Of a stretch of DNA of 35,305 bases, positions 26,681-35,245 are shown in pieces; the first letter of the stretch is position 1, and each line of letters starts with the position of its first letter. The notes below the pieces were generated by a model. That model was not told the origin of the DNA. It made no database searches and saw only the letters and a list, made by a program, of their open reading frames with translations. Source of the stretch: JAVJRN01 sp040218415 (lineage in GTDB: Bacteria > Bacteroidota > Bacteroidia > Cytophagales > Cyclobacteriaceae); NCBI GenBank assembly GCA_040218415.1, contig JAVJRN010000022.1:1-35305 (forward strand). Reading direction: 5' to 3'. The position numbers and the translations under genes were made by a program.

Positions 26681-28114
26681 CTAATCAATAGCTTTCATTA
26701 ATCGAGACCATCTTATTTTGTTTAAAAAGGAGGCTTTATCATCTAAAGACATCCATATAAATGAGGCCTCACCAACAACAAAATCTTCTGATACGAATCC
26801 CCAATACCTTGAGTCTTCAGAGTTGTGTCGATTATCGCCCATCATAAAATAGTAATCTTTACTAAAGGTATAGTTGGCCACCGTTTTACCATCAATTTTA
26901 AGTTCGTCCAGACCAATCTCTATATCGTCAATGTCTTCATAGTTTCTTATGGTAGATCCATATTTAGCCAGAGATCGCTCATTTATTTCAATAGTTAATC
27001 CTCGGCTTGGGACTTGCAATGGCCCGAAATTATCGGCGTTCCAGGGATAATATTTTGCATTGGGGAATATTCGAGGCTCTATATTTTCTTTGCTCGAGAA
27101 TTGAACACTGACGGATTTCACAAAATCAAGCTTTGCTAGTTCTTCGGCAGTTTCTGCTGTCATGAATGCACCATAGCCTTTACTTCCGTTTGCCATAAGT
27201 GGAGCGCCGTATTCCCACACTCCATAGTTAGAAAACACCCGCTCCCTGATAACTTGATCTGTTTCGATAAAGTAACGGTGCTGCATTAACTCAGGATTGA
27301 TGCCTTTTTCGTTGTTGATATATACTTGACCAGATCTTACTTCGATAACGTCACCAGCAACTGCCACACACCTTTTTATATAGTGAGTTCTCAAATCTTT
27401 CGGGTGCTGAAATTCTGGAGGGTAGTTAAATACGACTACATCGTTTCTTTCAACTTTAGTTAGTGAAGGAAGTCTGTATTGAGGAAGTTGAACGGCTTCA
27501 ATATACGATGGAATTTCCGTACCCCATATTTTAGCATGTGTTAATGGGAGTTGAAGTGGAGTTTTTGGCGTTCTAGGGCCATAATTGATTTTGCTTACAA
27601 AAAGAAAGTCTCCAACCAAGAGTGATCTTTCCATGGAAGGAGTAGGGATGACATAGGCTTCCATAAATACCCAACGAATAAGTGTAGCCGCAAAAACTGC
27701 AAAAACTATGGCTTCCATCCATTCTTGCCCTATAGTTTTTGGCTTTTTCGGTATTTCTGTTGCTTTTCCTTCATATTTGGTATCAGCATAGGCTACATAA
27801 ACCATATAAAAAGGCGCTAACAATACCCCTAATACTTGGTCGACATAAGAAAATCTTCCATATGATTTCAATAAATCAAGATGTATTGTCAATCCAACAA
27901 AGAAGTTGACAACTGGTACTAACAATAGTAATACCCAATATTTTGGCCTGCCTACGAGGTTAATATGAATATAGTAATTGTAAAAAGGCACAAAACCTGC
28001 CCATCCTGGTTGATTAGCTTTTTCAAAAAACTTGTAGTAAGCTACTCCTTGAAGGAGGTACCAAACAACAAAAAACAGAAGCGTTGAAATAAAAGTAAAG
28101 TCGTTATAGTACAT
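26681..28114 (-). CDS. lepB: Signal peptidase I with extra N-terminal membrane domain
   Basis: The 477-residue product has the S26 serine protease core: catalytic Ser160 in PTPSMERSL, Lys247 in THYIKRCVAVAGD, and the box GDNRHNSEDSRYWG (426-439). It removes signal peptides of exported proteins at the inner membrane. It is far longer than the E. coli enzyme (324 residues) for two reasons: an extra N-terminal membrane region with about three to four helices (residues 8-110, with NQPGWAGFVPFYN between them), and an insertion of about 50 residues between Lys247 and the GDNR box. Both features occur in other Bacteroidota as far as I recall. The start lies 1 bp from the dapB stop codon, so it is the last gene of the parA-to-lepB cluster. 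Confidence 0.95.
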   Translation of the reverse strand: MYYNDFTFISTLLFFVVWYLLQGVAYYKFFEKANQPGWAGFVPFYNYYIHINLVGRPKYWVLLLLVPVVNFFVGLTIHLDLLKSYGRFSYVDQVLGVLLAPFYMVYVAYADTKYEGKATEIPKKPKTIGQEWMEAIVFAVFAATLIRWVFMEAYVIPTPSMERSLLVGDFLFVSKINYGPRTPKTPLQLPLTHAKIWGTEIPSYIEAVQLPQYRLPSLTKVERNDVVVFNYPPEFQHPKDLRTHYIKRCVAVAGDVIEVRSGQVYINNEKGINPELMQHRYFIETDQVIRERVFSNYGVWEYGAPLMANGSKGYGAFMTAETAEELAKLDFVKSVSVQFSSKENIEPRIFPNAKYYPWNADNFGPLQVPSRGLTIEINERSLAKYGSTIRNYEDIDDIEIGLDELKIDGKTVANYTFSKDYYFMMGDNRHNSEDSRYWGFVSEDFVVGEASFIWMSLDDKASFLNKIRWSRLMKAID

Positions 28115-28115
28115 A

Positions 28116-28841
28116 TTATACTAAGCTTTTGATATAATCTTTAATTGTAAGTAATCCTTTTTGATTAGTAACCCATTGAGCCACTTCAATTACACCCTGC
28201 GCGAAAACTTTTCTATCGTGAGCTGTGTGTTTAATTTCGATACTTTCTAAGGAGCTTTTGTAGGTAACAACATGCGTACCTGGCACACTACCTTCTCGCT
28301 TATGCTTGATTTTGATCTCGTCAGAATCTTCGAAAGCTTCTTCTAGTGCCCAGCCTTTGTATTTATTATGATTTTTAATAATACCTTCTGCAATACTTAT
28401 AGCAGTGCCGCTCGGGGCGTCCTTTTTCTCAGTGTGGTGAATCTCTTCTAGTTCGGCTTCAAACTTCGAAAGCTTATTCATCCTTTGAGCGAGCCATTCA
28501 TTCATTTCAAAGAATAAATTTACGCCAATACTAAAATTGGAAGCATATAAAAATGTTCCTGAAGTCTCTTCTACAAGCGACCTGATTTCAGCGAGTTTAT
28601 CGAGCCAGCCAGTGGTTCCACAAATAGTTTTTACGCCGTTTTTAACAAGTATTTGTAGGTTGCGAAAGGCAGATTCTGGTACAGTGAATTCAATGGCTAT
28701 ATCCGTATTGGAAGGATGGATTAATTCAATATCGGATTGATTGTCTTTGTCAATAATATACGAAATGGAATGCCCAGAATTTAGTGCTATTTCTTCAATG
28801 GTGCGGCCCATTTTACCATACCCGATCAATGCTATCTTCAC
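28116..28841 (-). CDS. dapB: 4-hydroxy-tetrahydrodipicolinate reductase
   Basis: The 241-residue product has the N-terminal dinucleotide-binding motif IGYGKMGRTIEE (6-17), CGTTGW (74-79) and the active-site segment EIHHTEKKDAPSGTA (133-147). It acts in the diaminopimelate branch of lysine synthesis, giving a peptidoglycan precursor. The start codon is a GTG at 28841, which overlaps the last base of the TAG of the DUF5683 gene (TAGTG). No ATG exists that would keep the GYGKMG motif. The enzyme is short but normal for Bacteroidota. Confidence 0.96.
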   Translation of the reverse strand: MKIALIGYGKMGRTIEEIALNSGHSISYIIDKDNQSDIELIHPSNTDIAIEFTVPESAFRNLQILVKNGVKTICGTTGWLDKLAEIRSLVEETSGTFLYASNFSIGVNLFFEMNEWLAQRMNKLSKFEAELEEIHHTEKKDAPSGTAISIAEGIIKNHNKYKGWALEEAFEDSDEIKIKHKREGSVPGTHVVTYKSSLESIEIKHTAHDRKVFAQGVIEVAQWVTNQKGLLTIKDYIKSLV

Positions 28842-29443
28842 TATTTAATATTTAAAGCCAATGTAAATCCAAATGATTGCGAAAATACAGGAGATGATTG
28901 AATAGTCGGTTTGATATTCATAGAAAGGTTGTCATTGATATCAAACTCTTTGAGGTGAGCCGAAACATGTGAATCAACAATATTCAATAAATAGAACACT
29001 CCTCCGACTATAATAAGAAAATCTCTATCTCTTCTAAACTGATCTCTGTTTCTTACGGCAGTTTCTGTGCTAAAAGATTCACCATAAAAATTAATTGTTT
29101 GATCAGAGTTGTCACGAGCGGCATCTACAGCATTTCTAAACTCATGATAAAACTGATGATTGTAATTGATGTAATGTCCAATAATAATAGCTCCTCCGTA
29201 GACAATAGGTATTTTCCAGAATTGCCCATTGTACGCTTGACCTAGTCCAGGTAGAATGGCAGAGAGAACGGCTGCTTTATTAGGGTCTAAATTTGAAACG
29301 CTCTGAAACTCTTCTATGGACCCAAGATTCTCTATAAATGTTGAGTCAGAGGCATCAATTAGTTTTACTTGGGCGCTTAAAAAATTAAGCGAGAAAAAAA
29401 GAATTAAGAATACCGTACTCCGATTAAATAGCGAGTACTTCAA
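28841..29443 (-). CDS. DUF5683 exported membrane protein
   Basis: The product matches the DUF5683 family: AVLSAILPGLGQAYNGQFWK near residue 65, then IPIVYGGAIIIGHYINY, and RRDRDFLIIVGGVFYLLNIVDS before the C-terminal strand. It is a small integral membrane protein with several hydrophobic segments. I place the start at the TTG at 29443, as it yields a short basic lead and one signal-peptide hydrophobic run ending FLSA-Q. The ATG at 29491 would make it 216 residues and overlap parB by 68 bp; a GTG at 29464 is a third option. The gene lies between parB and dapB, as in many Bacteroidota. Function unknown. Confidence 0.85.
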   Translation of the reverse strand: MKYSLFNRSTVFLILFFSLNFLSAQVKLIDASDSTFIENLGSIEEFQSVSNLDPNKAAVLSAILPGLGQAYNGQFWKIPIVYGGAIIIGHYINYNHQFYHEFRNAVDAARDNSDQTINFYGESFSTETAVRNRDQFRRDRDFLIIVGGVFYLLNIVDSHVSAHLKEFDINDNLSMNIKPTIQSSPVFSQSFGFTLALNIK

Positions 29444-30314
29444 GAATTCTATTGAGTTCTTCACTAGATACAAATGGAATTTTAATTTCACCTTTGTTTT
29501 TCCCGTCCGCTTTAATTGTAATTCTTGTTCCGAAGTGTGAAGTCAATTTTTGTTGAATCTTCCCAATTTCAGGATCAATAATTTCTTTTTCCTTTTTTAT
29601 TGGGGCAGGAGTGGAGAGGTTTCTCACCAAATCTTCCACCTTTCTTACGGAAAGCCCTTCGGCAACAGCTTTTTTATATACATCAAGAAGAATATCAATA
29701 TTTTCTATGTTGACCAATGCTCTTGCATGGCCCATAGATATTTTACCATCTCGCAAACCAATTTGAACGTCTGGCGGTAGTTTCAATAACCGCAGATAGT
29801 TATTTACAGTTGTTCTTTTTTTACCGACTCTATCTCCTAATTCTTCTTGCTTAAGATCACATTCTGCAATTAGTCTTTGATAACTGAGTGCAACTTCTAT
29901 TGCATTCAAGTTTTCCCGCTGAATATTTTCAATCAAGGCCATTTCCAGCATTTGCTGGTCATTGGCCGTGCGGATATAGGCAGGTATACTATCTAATCCG
30001 GCAATCTTTGACGCCTGGTATCTTCTTTCTCCCGAGATTAACTGAAAGGTATCTTCACTTAAAGCTCGAACAGTAATAGGCTGAATAATACCCTGAACTT
30101 TTATTGATTCGGCTAATTCGATTAGTGATTCTTGATTGAAGTCTGTCCTTGGTTGAAAAGGATTTACTTCGATTTGATCAAGAGAAATTTCACTGATTGC
30201 GCCTCTTATTGTCGCACCTGAACCACTTATTTCTTTCTTATCTTCAGAATCTTCCAGTAATGCGCCTAGCCCTCTGCCCAAACCTGTCTTTTTTTTCCAC
30301 TTTGCGTCAGCCAT
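29424..30314 (-). CDS. parB: Chromosome-partition protein ParB (Spo0J-type)
   Basis: The 296-residue product begins with a GLGRGLGALL segment (11-20) that typically interacts with ParA, then NPFQPR (51-56) and the CTPase-linked SGERRYQAS (94-102), then ENIQRENLN (129-137), a helix-turn-helix at about 155-178 (VGKKRTTVNNYLRLLKLP), and a C-terminal dimerisation region after a lysine-rich linker. ParB loads at parS and spreads as a CTP-gated clamp. Its ATG at 30314 overlaps the parA stop by one base (TAATG). No parS site was found in the window. Confidence 0.97.
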   Translation of the reverse strand: MADAKWKKKTGLGRGLGALLEDSEDKKEISGSGATIRGAISEISLDQIEVNPFQPRTDFNQESLIELAESIKVQGIIQPITVRALSEDTFQLISGERRYQASKIAGLDSIPAYIRTANDQQMLEMALIENIQRENLNAIEVALSYQRLIAECDLKQEELGDRVGKKRTTVNNYLRLLKLPPDVQIGLRDGKISMGHARALVNIENIDILLDVYKKAVAEGLSVRKVEDLVRNLSTPAPIKKEKEIIDPEIGKIQQKLTSHFGTRITIKADGKNKGEIKIPFVSSEELNRILEVLAI

Positions 30315-31090
30315 TATGCAGCGTTTACTTGATTTCTTTCTAAAATTTCTTTGGCAAGATTCAAATAGGAGATAGCTCCTTTGCTATCGGCATCATGACT
30401 GATGGCGGGTACGCCAAAACTTGGTGATTCGCTCAATTTAATATTTCTAGGTATCAATGTGTTGAATACCATAGTTTTAAAATGTGTTCTCACTTCATGA
30501 ACAACCTGATTAGATAAATTTAACCTTAAATCATACATGGTGAGAAGAATCCCCTCGATCTCTAATTCAGGGTTTAATCTGTTTTGAATGATCTTGATGG
30601 TATTTAAAAGTTTTCCTAATCCTTCTAGCGCGAAGTATTCACATTGAACAGGAACGATCAATGAATCTGAAGCAGTCAGCGCATTCACAGTAATAAGACC
30701 AAGTGAAGGAGAACAATCAATGATGATATAATCATAATCATCCTTAATTGCGGAGAGAGACATTTTCATCTTTTGCTCTCTTTTATCAATACTTACCATC
30801 TCAACTTCCGCACCCACCAAGTCGATGTGAGAAGGAATAATGTCTAAATATTTAATATCCGTTTGAACGATGCATTTTTTGGCTTCTATGTCATCAACCA
30901 TGCATTCGTAAATACTCACTTCTACCTCTTTCGGATTTATACCCACTCCAGATGTAGCGTTCGCTTGAGGATCTGCATCGACAATAAGGGTTTTAAGCTC
31001 AAGTGCCGCGAGGCTGGCAGCCAGATTGATAGCTGTTGTTGTTTTTCCAACTCCTCCTTTTTGATTAGCGATTGCTATGATTTTGCCCAT
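30314..31090 (-). CDS. parA: Chromosome-partition ATPase ParA (Soj-type)
   Basis: The 258-residue product has the deviant Walker A motif KGGVGKTTT (11-19), the DADPQANATSG loop near 44, and the Walker B-like IIIDCSPSLG. It is a dimerising ATPase that drives origin segregation together with ParB. The frame extends 15 codons upstream to 31135, but the start at 31090 (MGKIIAIANQKGG) is the family start. It is the first gene of the parA-parB-DUF5683-dapB-lepB cluster; a -7 box lies upstream. Confidence 0.97.
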   Translation of the reverse strand: MGKIIAIANQKGGVGKTTTAINLAASLAALELKTLIVDADPQANATSGVGINPKEVEVSIYECMVDDIEAKKCIVQTDIKYLDIIPSHIDLVGAEVEMVSIDKREQKMKMSLSAIKDDYDYIIIDCSPSLGLITVNALTASDSLIVPVQCEYFALEGLGKLLNTIKIIQNRLNPELEIEGILLTMYDLRLNLSNQVVHEVRTHFKTMVFNTLIPRNIKLSESPSFGVPAISHDADSKGAISYLNLAKEILERNQVNAA

Positions 31091-31132
31091 AATGCTTATT
31101 GTATGATTCTCTTTTTGATATTGAAAAGGAGA

Positions 31133-31140
31133 CAAATATA
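31133..31140 (-). promoter_or_regulatory. Candidate -7 box for the parA cluster
   Basis: TATATTTG on the minus strand matches TAnnTTTG exactly, about 43 bases before the parA start. A TTG occurs upstream but at a shorter distance than usual (14 bases). Confidence 0.45.
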
Positions 31141-31170
31141 TTTAATGTAATAACAAGATAAAGGTGATAC

Positions 31171-31228
31171 CAAAAAAGAAAACCCATTGACCTACTTGTG
31201 AAATCTTGTAGCCTTTTATAAATCAATG
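31171..31228 (-). terminator. Terminator-like hairpin after yidC
   Basis: Read on the minus strand, CATTGA (31228-31223) pairs with TCAATG (31190-31185), and inside it CTAC/GTAG pairs, with an unpaired internal section. It is followed by GGGTTTTCTTTTTT. It lies 30 bp after the yidC stop and before the parA promoter box, so it would separate the two transcription units. The stem is not continuous. Confidence 0.5.
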
Positions 31229-31257
31229 AGTTACATCCATATTGTCTTGTTCAATAA

Positions 31258-33084
31258 TTATTTATTTTTCTTTTTGCTATTTTTCTGGGCCTCCTTGCTT
31301 GCCTTCATGGCGTCTTCCAACTTTTGTTGGAATTTTGACTTTTTCTTGTCCTTGTTCTTTTTACGATTTTCGTCGAGTATAGCTTTGATTTTGTCTTCAT
31401 CTATGAATTTTCTAAACAATGCAATCTGACCGAATGAGACTATGTTAGATACGAAATAATAAAAAGTCAATCCTGATGCATAGCTATTTAAGAAGAATAG
31501 GAACATAATTGGCATCACATATTGTAATGATTTCATGGGCCCTTGAACGGTAGTAACCTGACTATTTGACCATGTATAAAGGATCGTGGAAGCTGTCATC
31601 AGTATTGTAAATAAACTCACATGATCACCATAAAACGGAATGGTAAAAGGTAAGTTTAACACGCTATCATAAGTGGACAAATCGGACGCCCATAAAAAAC
31701 CTTCTTGTCTTAACTCTATGGAATTAGGAAAGAAATAGAACATGGCAAATAGAATAGGCATCTGAAGTACCATGGGAATACATCCACTCAATGGATTAAT
31801 TCCCACCTTTTGGTATAGTGCCATTTGTTCTTGCTGCGCCTTTTGCATGTCTTCTCCATGCTTTTCTTTGAGCTCATCAAGTTCGGGCTTCATCACTTTC
31901 ATTTTGGCCATACCTAAATGTGACTTATAGGTTAATGGAGAAAGTACCAGTTTGAGAATGAATACCATGATGATGATGATGATTCCATAATTACTCGTAA
32001 ACCTTTCAAGGAAATGAAATATAGGAATGATCGCATATTTGTTGATCCATGACAAAACAAACCAACCCAAATCCACATTCTCGCTAAAATCGGGCGCAAC
32101 ATTTTTGAGAATAGCATAATTATTTGGCCCGAAGTAGAATCTCATAGCAGTTTTGTTCCCAACGAAATCCTCTAATGGCATATTTAATGAGAGCGCTACG
32201 TTTTTTATGGAGGTAGTATCTTCAAAGTTGATAGCAGAAGACACATATCCTTTGGTAAAAGGTGAAGCACTTATGACCGAGGATGTGAAGAACTTTTGTC
32301 TAAATGACACCCAATTAATAGGGGACTCAAGGTTTTCCTCTTCATTGTCTGTAGAAGTCATTGACAATTCGTCAACTTCTCCATCTGTAGTCCTGTATTT
32401 TACTGTGGAACGGTTTCTAGCATCCTTGAAATCGAGTTCTAATCGATTCATTTTTTGTTTCCAACTTAAAGTCAGACCACCATTTAACAACGGAGTGATA
32501 TTTTGTTGATCAATTTTAAATCCTATTTCATAACCGCTTTTAGGGATGGTGTAAACGTAGGTTAAAGTTTGGCCTCCTGATAACTGAAGTCGGAAACTTA
32601 TACGTGTAGAATCCGAAGTAACTTTAGTATTTCGGGAGGTTGTTGTAAAATACAACTCAGATAAATCTACATTTTTGGACAAGTGATTTACAGTGAAATC
32701 CATATCTGAATGTGACTCATCTACCAAAATCAAAGGCTCTCCGCGAAAGTCTTTAAATTCTTTGAGCTCAACATAAGTGAGTAAACCTCCTTTAGTACTG
32801 AATTTAAGTTTGAGATCATCATTTTCAACTTCAATCTCTTTTGCGACCCCTTTAGCTGCCGATGAAAAAATACCATATTTCATCTCATTGAGTCGTGTCA
32901 TAGCACTATCGGAGAGTATGGTCTCTGGTTGGGTTGATATTGAAGACTTATTTGTGGTATCACTAGTTACTTCAGTATTGTTGCTCGACTCCTCCACTGG
33001 GATTGGTTCCGGGGCAAAAAATTGAAAATACACCGTTATAAAAACGAGCATGACAATCAAACCTATGAATTGATTTCTATCCAT
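31258..33084 (-). CDS. yidC: Membrane protein insertase YidC
   Basis: The 608-residue product has the N-terminal signal-anchor helix (FIGLIVMLVFITVYF), a periplasmic beta domain (about 50-350, usual in Gram-negatives) and the YidC/Oxa1 core: NYGIIIIIMVFILKLVLSPL, KMKVMKPELDELKEKHG, and VGINPLSGCIPMVLQMPI with later membrane helices. It ends in a long lysine-rich tail (about 40 residues), which may contact ribosomes. It inserts inner-membrane proteins alone or with SecYEG. It begins 28 bp after the pyrG stop codon and is probably co-transcribed with it. No Shine-Dalgarno site is seen. Confidence 0.98.
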   Translation of the reverse strand: MDRNQFIGLIVMLVFITVYFQFFAPEPIPVEESSNNTEVTSDTTNKSSISTQPETILSDSAMTRLNEMKYGIFSSAAKGVAKEIEVENDDLKLKFSTKGGLLTYVELKEFKDFRGEPLILVDESHSDMDFTVNHLSKNVDLSELYFTTTSRNTKVTSDSTRISFRLQLSGGQTLTYVYTIPKSGYEIGFKIDQQNITPLLNGGLTLSWKQKMNRLELDFKDARNRSTVKYRTTDGEVDELSMTSTDNEEENLESPINWVSFRQKFFTSSVISASPFTKGYVSSAINFEDTTSIKNVALSLNMPLEDFVGNKTAMRFYFGPNNYAILKNVAPDFSENVDLGWFVLSWINKYAIIPIFHFLERFTSNYGIIIIIMVFILKLVLSPLTYKSHLGMAKMKVMKPELDELKEKHGEDMQKAQQEQMALYQKVGINPLSGCIPMVLQMPILFAMFYFFPNSIELRQEGFLWASDLSTYDSVLNLPFTIPFYGDHVSLFTILMTASTILYTWSNSQVTTVQGPMKSLQYVMPIMFLFFLNSYASGLTFYYFVSNIVSFGQIALFRKFIDEDKIKAILDENRKKNKDKKKSKFQQKLEDAMKASKEAQKNSKKKNK

Positions 33085-33112
33085 TCTTCTAAAATGTTCT
33101 ATCTAACTTTTA

Positions 33113-34738
33113 TTAATTATTATTTTTTTCCTGTTTGGACAACATTGCAGCTTTTACGAATTTCATAAAAAGAGGATGCGGATTCACAACCGTGGATTTA
33201 AGTTCGGGATGAAACTGCGCGCCGATAAACCAAGGGTGATCTTTGATCTCCATGATCTCTACTAGGTTAGTGTCTGGATTTTTTCCAGAAGCAATCATTC
33301 CTGCGTTTTCAAAAGCTTCAAGGTACTGGCTGTTAAATTCGTATCTATGCCTGTGACGCTCTGAAATTTTCGTATGATTATATACCGAGTAAGCTTTGGT
33401 TCCTTTTTTCAATTCACAAGTGTAAGCGCCAAGTCGCATGGTGCCTCCGAAATTTTTCACTGCCTTTTGATCTTCCATGATGTCGATCACCGGATATTTA
33501 GTTTTCGGATCCATCTCTGTGCTGTTGGCTTTTTTTAACTTCAATACATTTCTTGCAAACTCGATGACTGCACATTGCATTCCTAAACATATGCCAAAGA
33601 AGGGTATTTTATTTTCTCTAGCATATTTCACTGTAGTGATTTTGCCTTCGATTCCTCTAGCACCAAAACCAGGTGCCACTAAAATTCCATCAAGTTGCGA
33701 AAATAGTTTTTCTACAGTGTTGTCTTCAACATCTTCAGCATGTATCCATTCTAGATTAACCTTGCATTCATTATGTGCCCCTGCATGAGTAAATGACTCA
33801 GCGATTGATTTATAGGCATCTTGTAACTCAACATATTTACCTACAAGTCCTATACGCACGTCATTGGTTGGGTTCTTTAGTTTCCCTAAAAATTCCTTCC
33901 ATGCATCTATCTTCGGTTCTGTCTTGTACGACTTTTTAAAACGAGACAGGACTCTTTCATCGAGTTTTTCTTTTCTCATTAAAATGGGCACATCGTAAAT
34001 ACTTGGCGCATCTAAAGCTTCAATAACCGAATTCACATTGACATTACAGAACAAGGCTAGTTTTTTTCTTATTTCAGTCGATAGGGGGTATTCGGATCGG
34101 CAAACGAGTATGTCAGGTTGAATACCTGCCTCTAAAAGCTCTTTTACTGAATGTTGGGTTGGTTTTGTTTTAAGTTCACCTGCCGCTTTTAGGTAGGGCA
34201 CCAGTGTCAAATGAATGGATAAACTATTGGTAGGGCCAAGTTCAAGTCTTGCTTGTCTGATGGCCTCTATAAATGGCAGAGACTCTATATCTCCTACACA
34301 GCCACCAACTTCAGTGATTACAATATCATAATTATTGGTGGCACCCAATTTGAAAATATTGTTTTTTATTTCATCTGTAATGTGAGGAACAACTTGCACT
34401 GTTTTACCTAGAAAATCACCTGCGCGTTCTCGTTGGATAACATTGTCATAAATACGACCAGTGGTAATGTTGTTGTCTTGAGATGTTGAGATGTTGAGAA
34501 ACCTTTCGTAATGACCCAAATCAAGATCAGTTTCCGCACCATCATCGGTTACATAGCATTCACCATGCTCATAAGGGTTTAATGTCCCTGGATCAATATT
34601 TATATATGGATCGAATTTTTGAATGGTCACAGAGTATCCTCTTGCTTGAAGAAGCTTGCCTAGAGAGGCAGAAATGATACCTTTTCCTAATGAGGATGTC
34701 ACGCCACCCGTAACGAAAATATATTTGACTTTGGACAT
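33113..34738 (-). CDS. pyrG: CTP synthase
   Basis: The 541-residue product has the synthetase domain (KYIFVTGGVTSSLGKGI near the start, GECYVTDDGAETDLDLGHYERF) and the C-terminal glutaminase domain with the nucleophile Cys in FFGICLGMQCAV and FIGAQFHPE near the end. It makes CTP from UTP, ATP and glutamine. The frame runs 13 codons upstream to 34777, but the start at 34738 (MSKVKYIFVTGG) is the family one. A -7 box and an inverted repeat lie upstream. It is followed by yidC after 28 bp. Confidence 0.98.
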   Translation of the reverse strand: MSKVKYIFVTGGVTSSLGKGIISASLGKLLQARGYSVTIQKFDPYINIDPGTLNPYEHGECYVTDDGAETDLDLGHYERFLNISTSQDNNITTGRIYDNVIQRERAGDFLGKTVQVVPHITDEIKNNIFKLGATNNYDIVITEVGGCVGDIESLPFIEAIRQARLELGPTNSLSIHLTLVPYLKAAGELKTKPTQHSVKELLEAGIQPDILVCRSEYPLSTEIRKKLALFCNVNVNSVIEALDAPSIYDVPILMRKEKLDERVLSRFKKSYKTEPKIDAWKEFLGKLKNPTNDVRIGLVGKYVELQDAYKSIAESFTHAGAHNECKVNLEWIHAEDVEDNTVEKLFSQLDGILVAPGFGARGIEGKITTVKYARENKIPFFGICLGMQCAVIEFARNVLKLKKANSTEMDPKTKYPVIDIMEDQKAVKNFGGTMRLGAYTCELKKGTKAYSVYNHTKISERHRHRYEFNSQYLEAFENAGMIASGKNPDTNLVEIMEIKDHPWFIGAQFHPELKSTVVNPHPLFMKFVKAAMLSKQEKNNN

Positions 34739-34753
34739 GCTTGCTTTGAGATT

Positions 34754-34784
34754 CCTAGCTATTGTTACGGGATGCAAAGCTAGG
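34754..34784. repeat. Inverted repeat across the pyrG promoter box
   Basis: CCTAGCT (34754-34760) and AGCTAGG (34778-34784) are perfect inverted copies with 17 bases between them. The right arm overlaps the candidate -7 box. It could be an operator, or a hairpin in the early transcript. It may also be chance. Confidence 0.35.
34775..34782 (-). promoter_or_regulatory. Candidate -7 box for pyrG
   Basis: TAGCTTTG on the minus strand matches TAnnTTTG exactly and lies about 37 bases before the pyrG start. The nearest upstream TTG is only 12 bases away, so no standard second element was seen. Confidence 0.45.
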
Positions 34785-35221
34785 TTTTTCCAGACAATAA
34801 ACCCTATTTTATTTCGTACTGATTTGTTTGGAGTTACCGTTATTGAAATGATTACTAGAAATAAAGGTTATTGTAAGCCTTTTGACTACAAAAAAGAGAG
34901 TTTCAAAATTATCTTTAAAGAGTTCCTAAATATTGAAACCTTGTATTTTACAATAGCTTGATCTAAAGGCTTTGGTGTCCATTTTTCGATGTTTCCGAAT
35001 GAACGTACTGTTCTAATATTGAAGAAAAACGTTGATGTGAAAAAATTAAAATCACTGGTTCTGATATTAATTGTCTTTCGATTCCTAATTATTTTAGGAA
35101 CAACTTTTGGTTCAGGAATTTTATGTGGAAGCGTCATTATTATTGATCGTGAATAGTAATTTTCAATTACTGGTATCCGACTAAAAACTGGGATATTTTG
35201 TGAGTTCTTGAAAAAATACAA
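34785..35221. other. Spacer upstream of pyrG, no convincing gene
   Basis: About 440 AT-rich bases. A plus-strand frame at 34989-35156 would encode 55 residues with a hydrophobic segment, and a minus-strand frame at 34886-35221 would encode 111 residues; neither has family resemblance, and both are rich in F, I, N and K as random AT-rich frames are. Neither is supported as a gene. Confidence 0.5.
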
Positions 35222-35245
35222 TAGCGAGGATTTGATACCTCGCTA
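35222..35245 (-). terminator. Terminator of a gene right of the window
   Basis: Arms 35222-35229 and 35238-35245 (TAGCGAGG / CCTCGCTA) form a perfect 8-bp stem around an 8-nt loop. On the minus strand it is followed by a T-rich stretch (TTGTATTTTTTC). A minus-strand frame entering from the right edge stops at 35268-35270, so the hairpin would follow its end by about 20 bp. That frame is only 10-12 codons long in the window, so the gene cannot be named. Confidence 0.55.

Noticed and set aside
32153..32509. 118-residue plus-strand frame
   Set aside because: It is antisense to yidC and has no family resemblance.
34656..34961. 101-residue plus-strand frame at the pyrG start
   Set aside because: The first third is antisense to pyrG and the rest has no recognisable features; random AT-rich frame.
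34989..35156. 55-residue plus-strand frame with a hydrophobic stretch
   Set aside because: Hydrophobic runs are frequent in AT-rich noise; there is no supporting start signal or neighbour. Kept out as a gene, unlike 26520-26675, whose charge layout is better.
34886..35221. 111-residue minus-strand frame upstream of pyrG
   Set aside because: No signal peptide, domain or repeated pattern; rich in F, I, N and K as random frames are here, and it would lie after a terminator.
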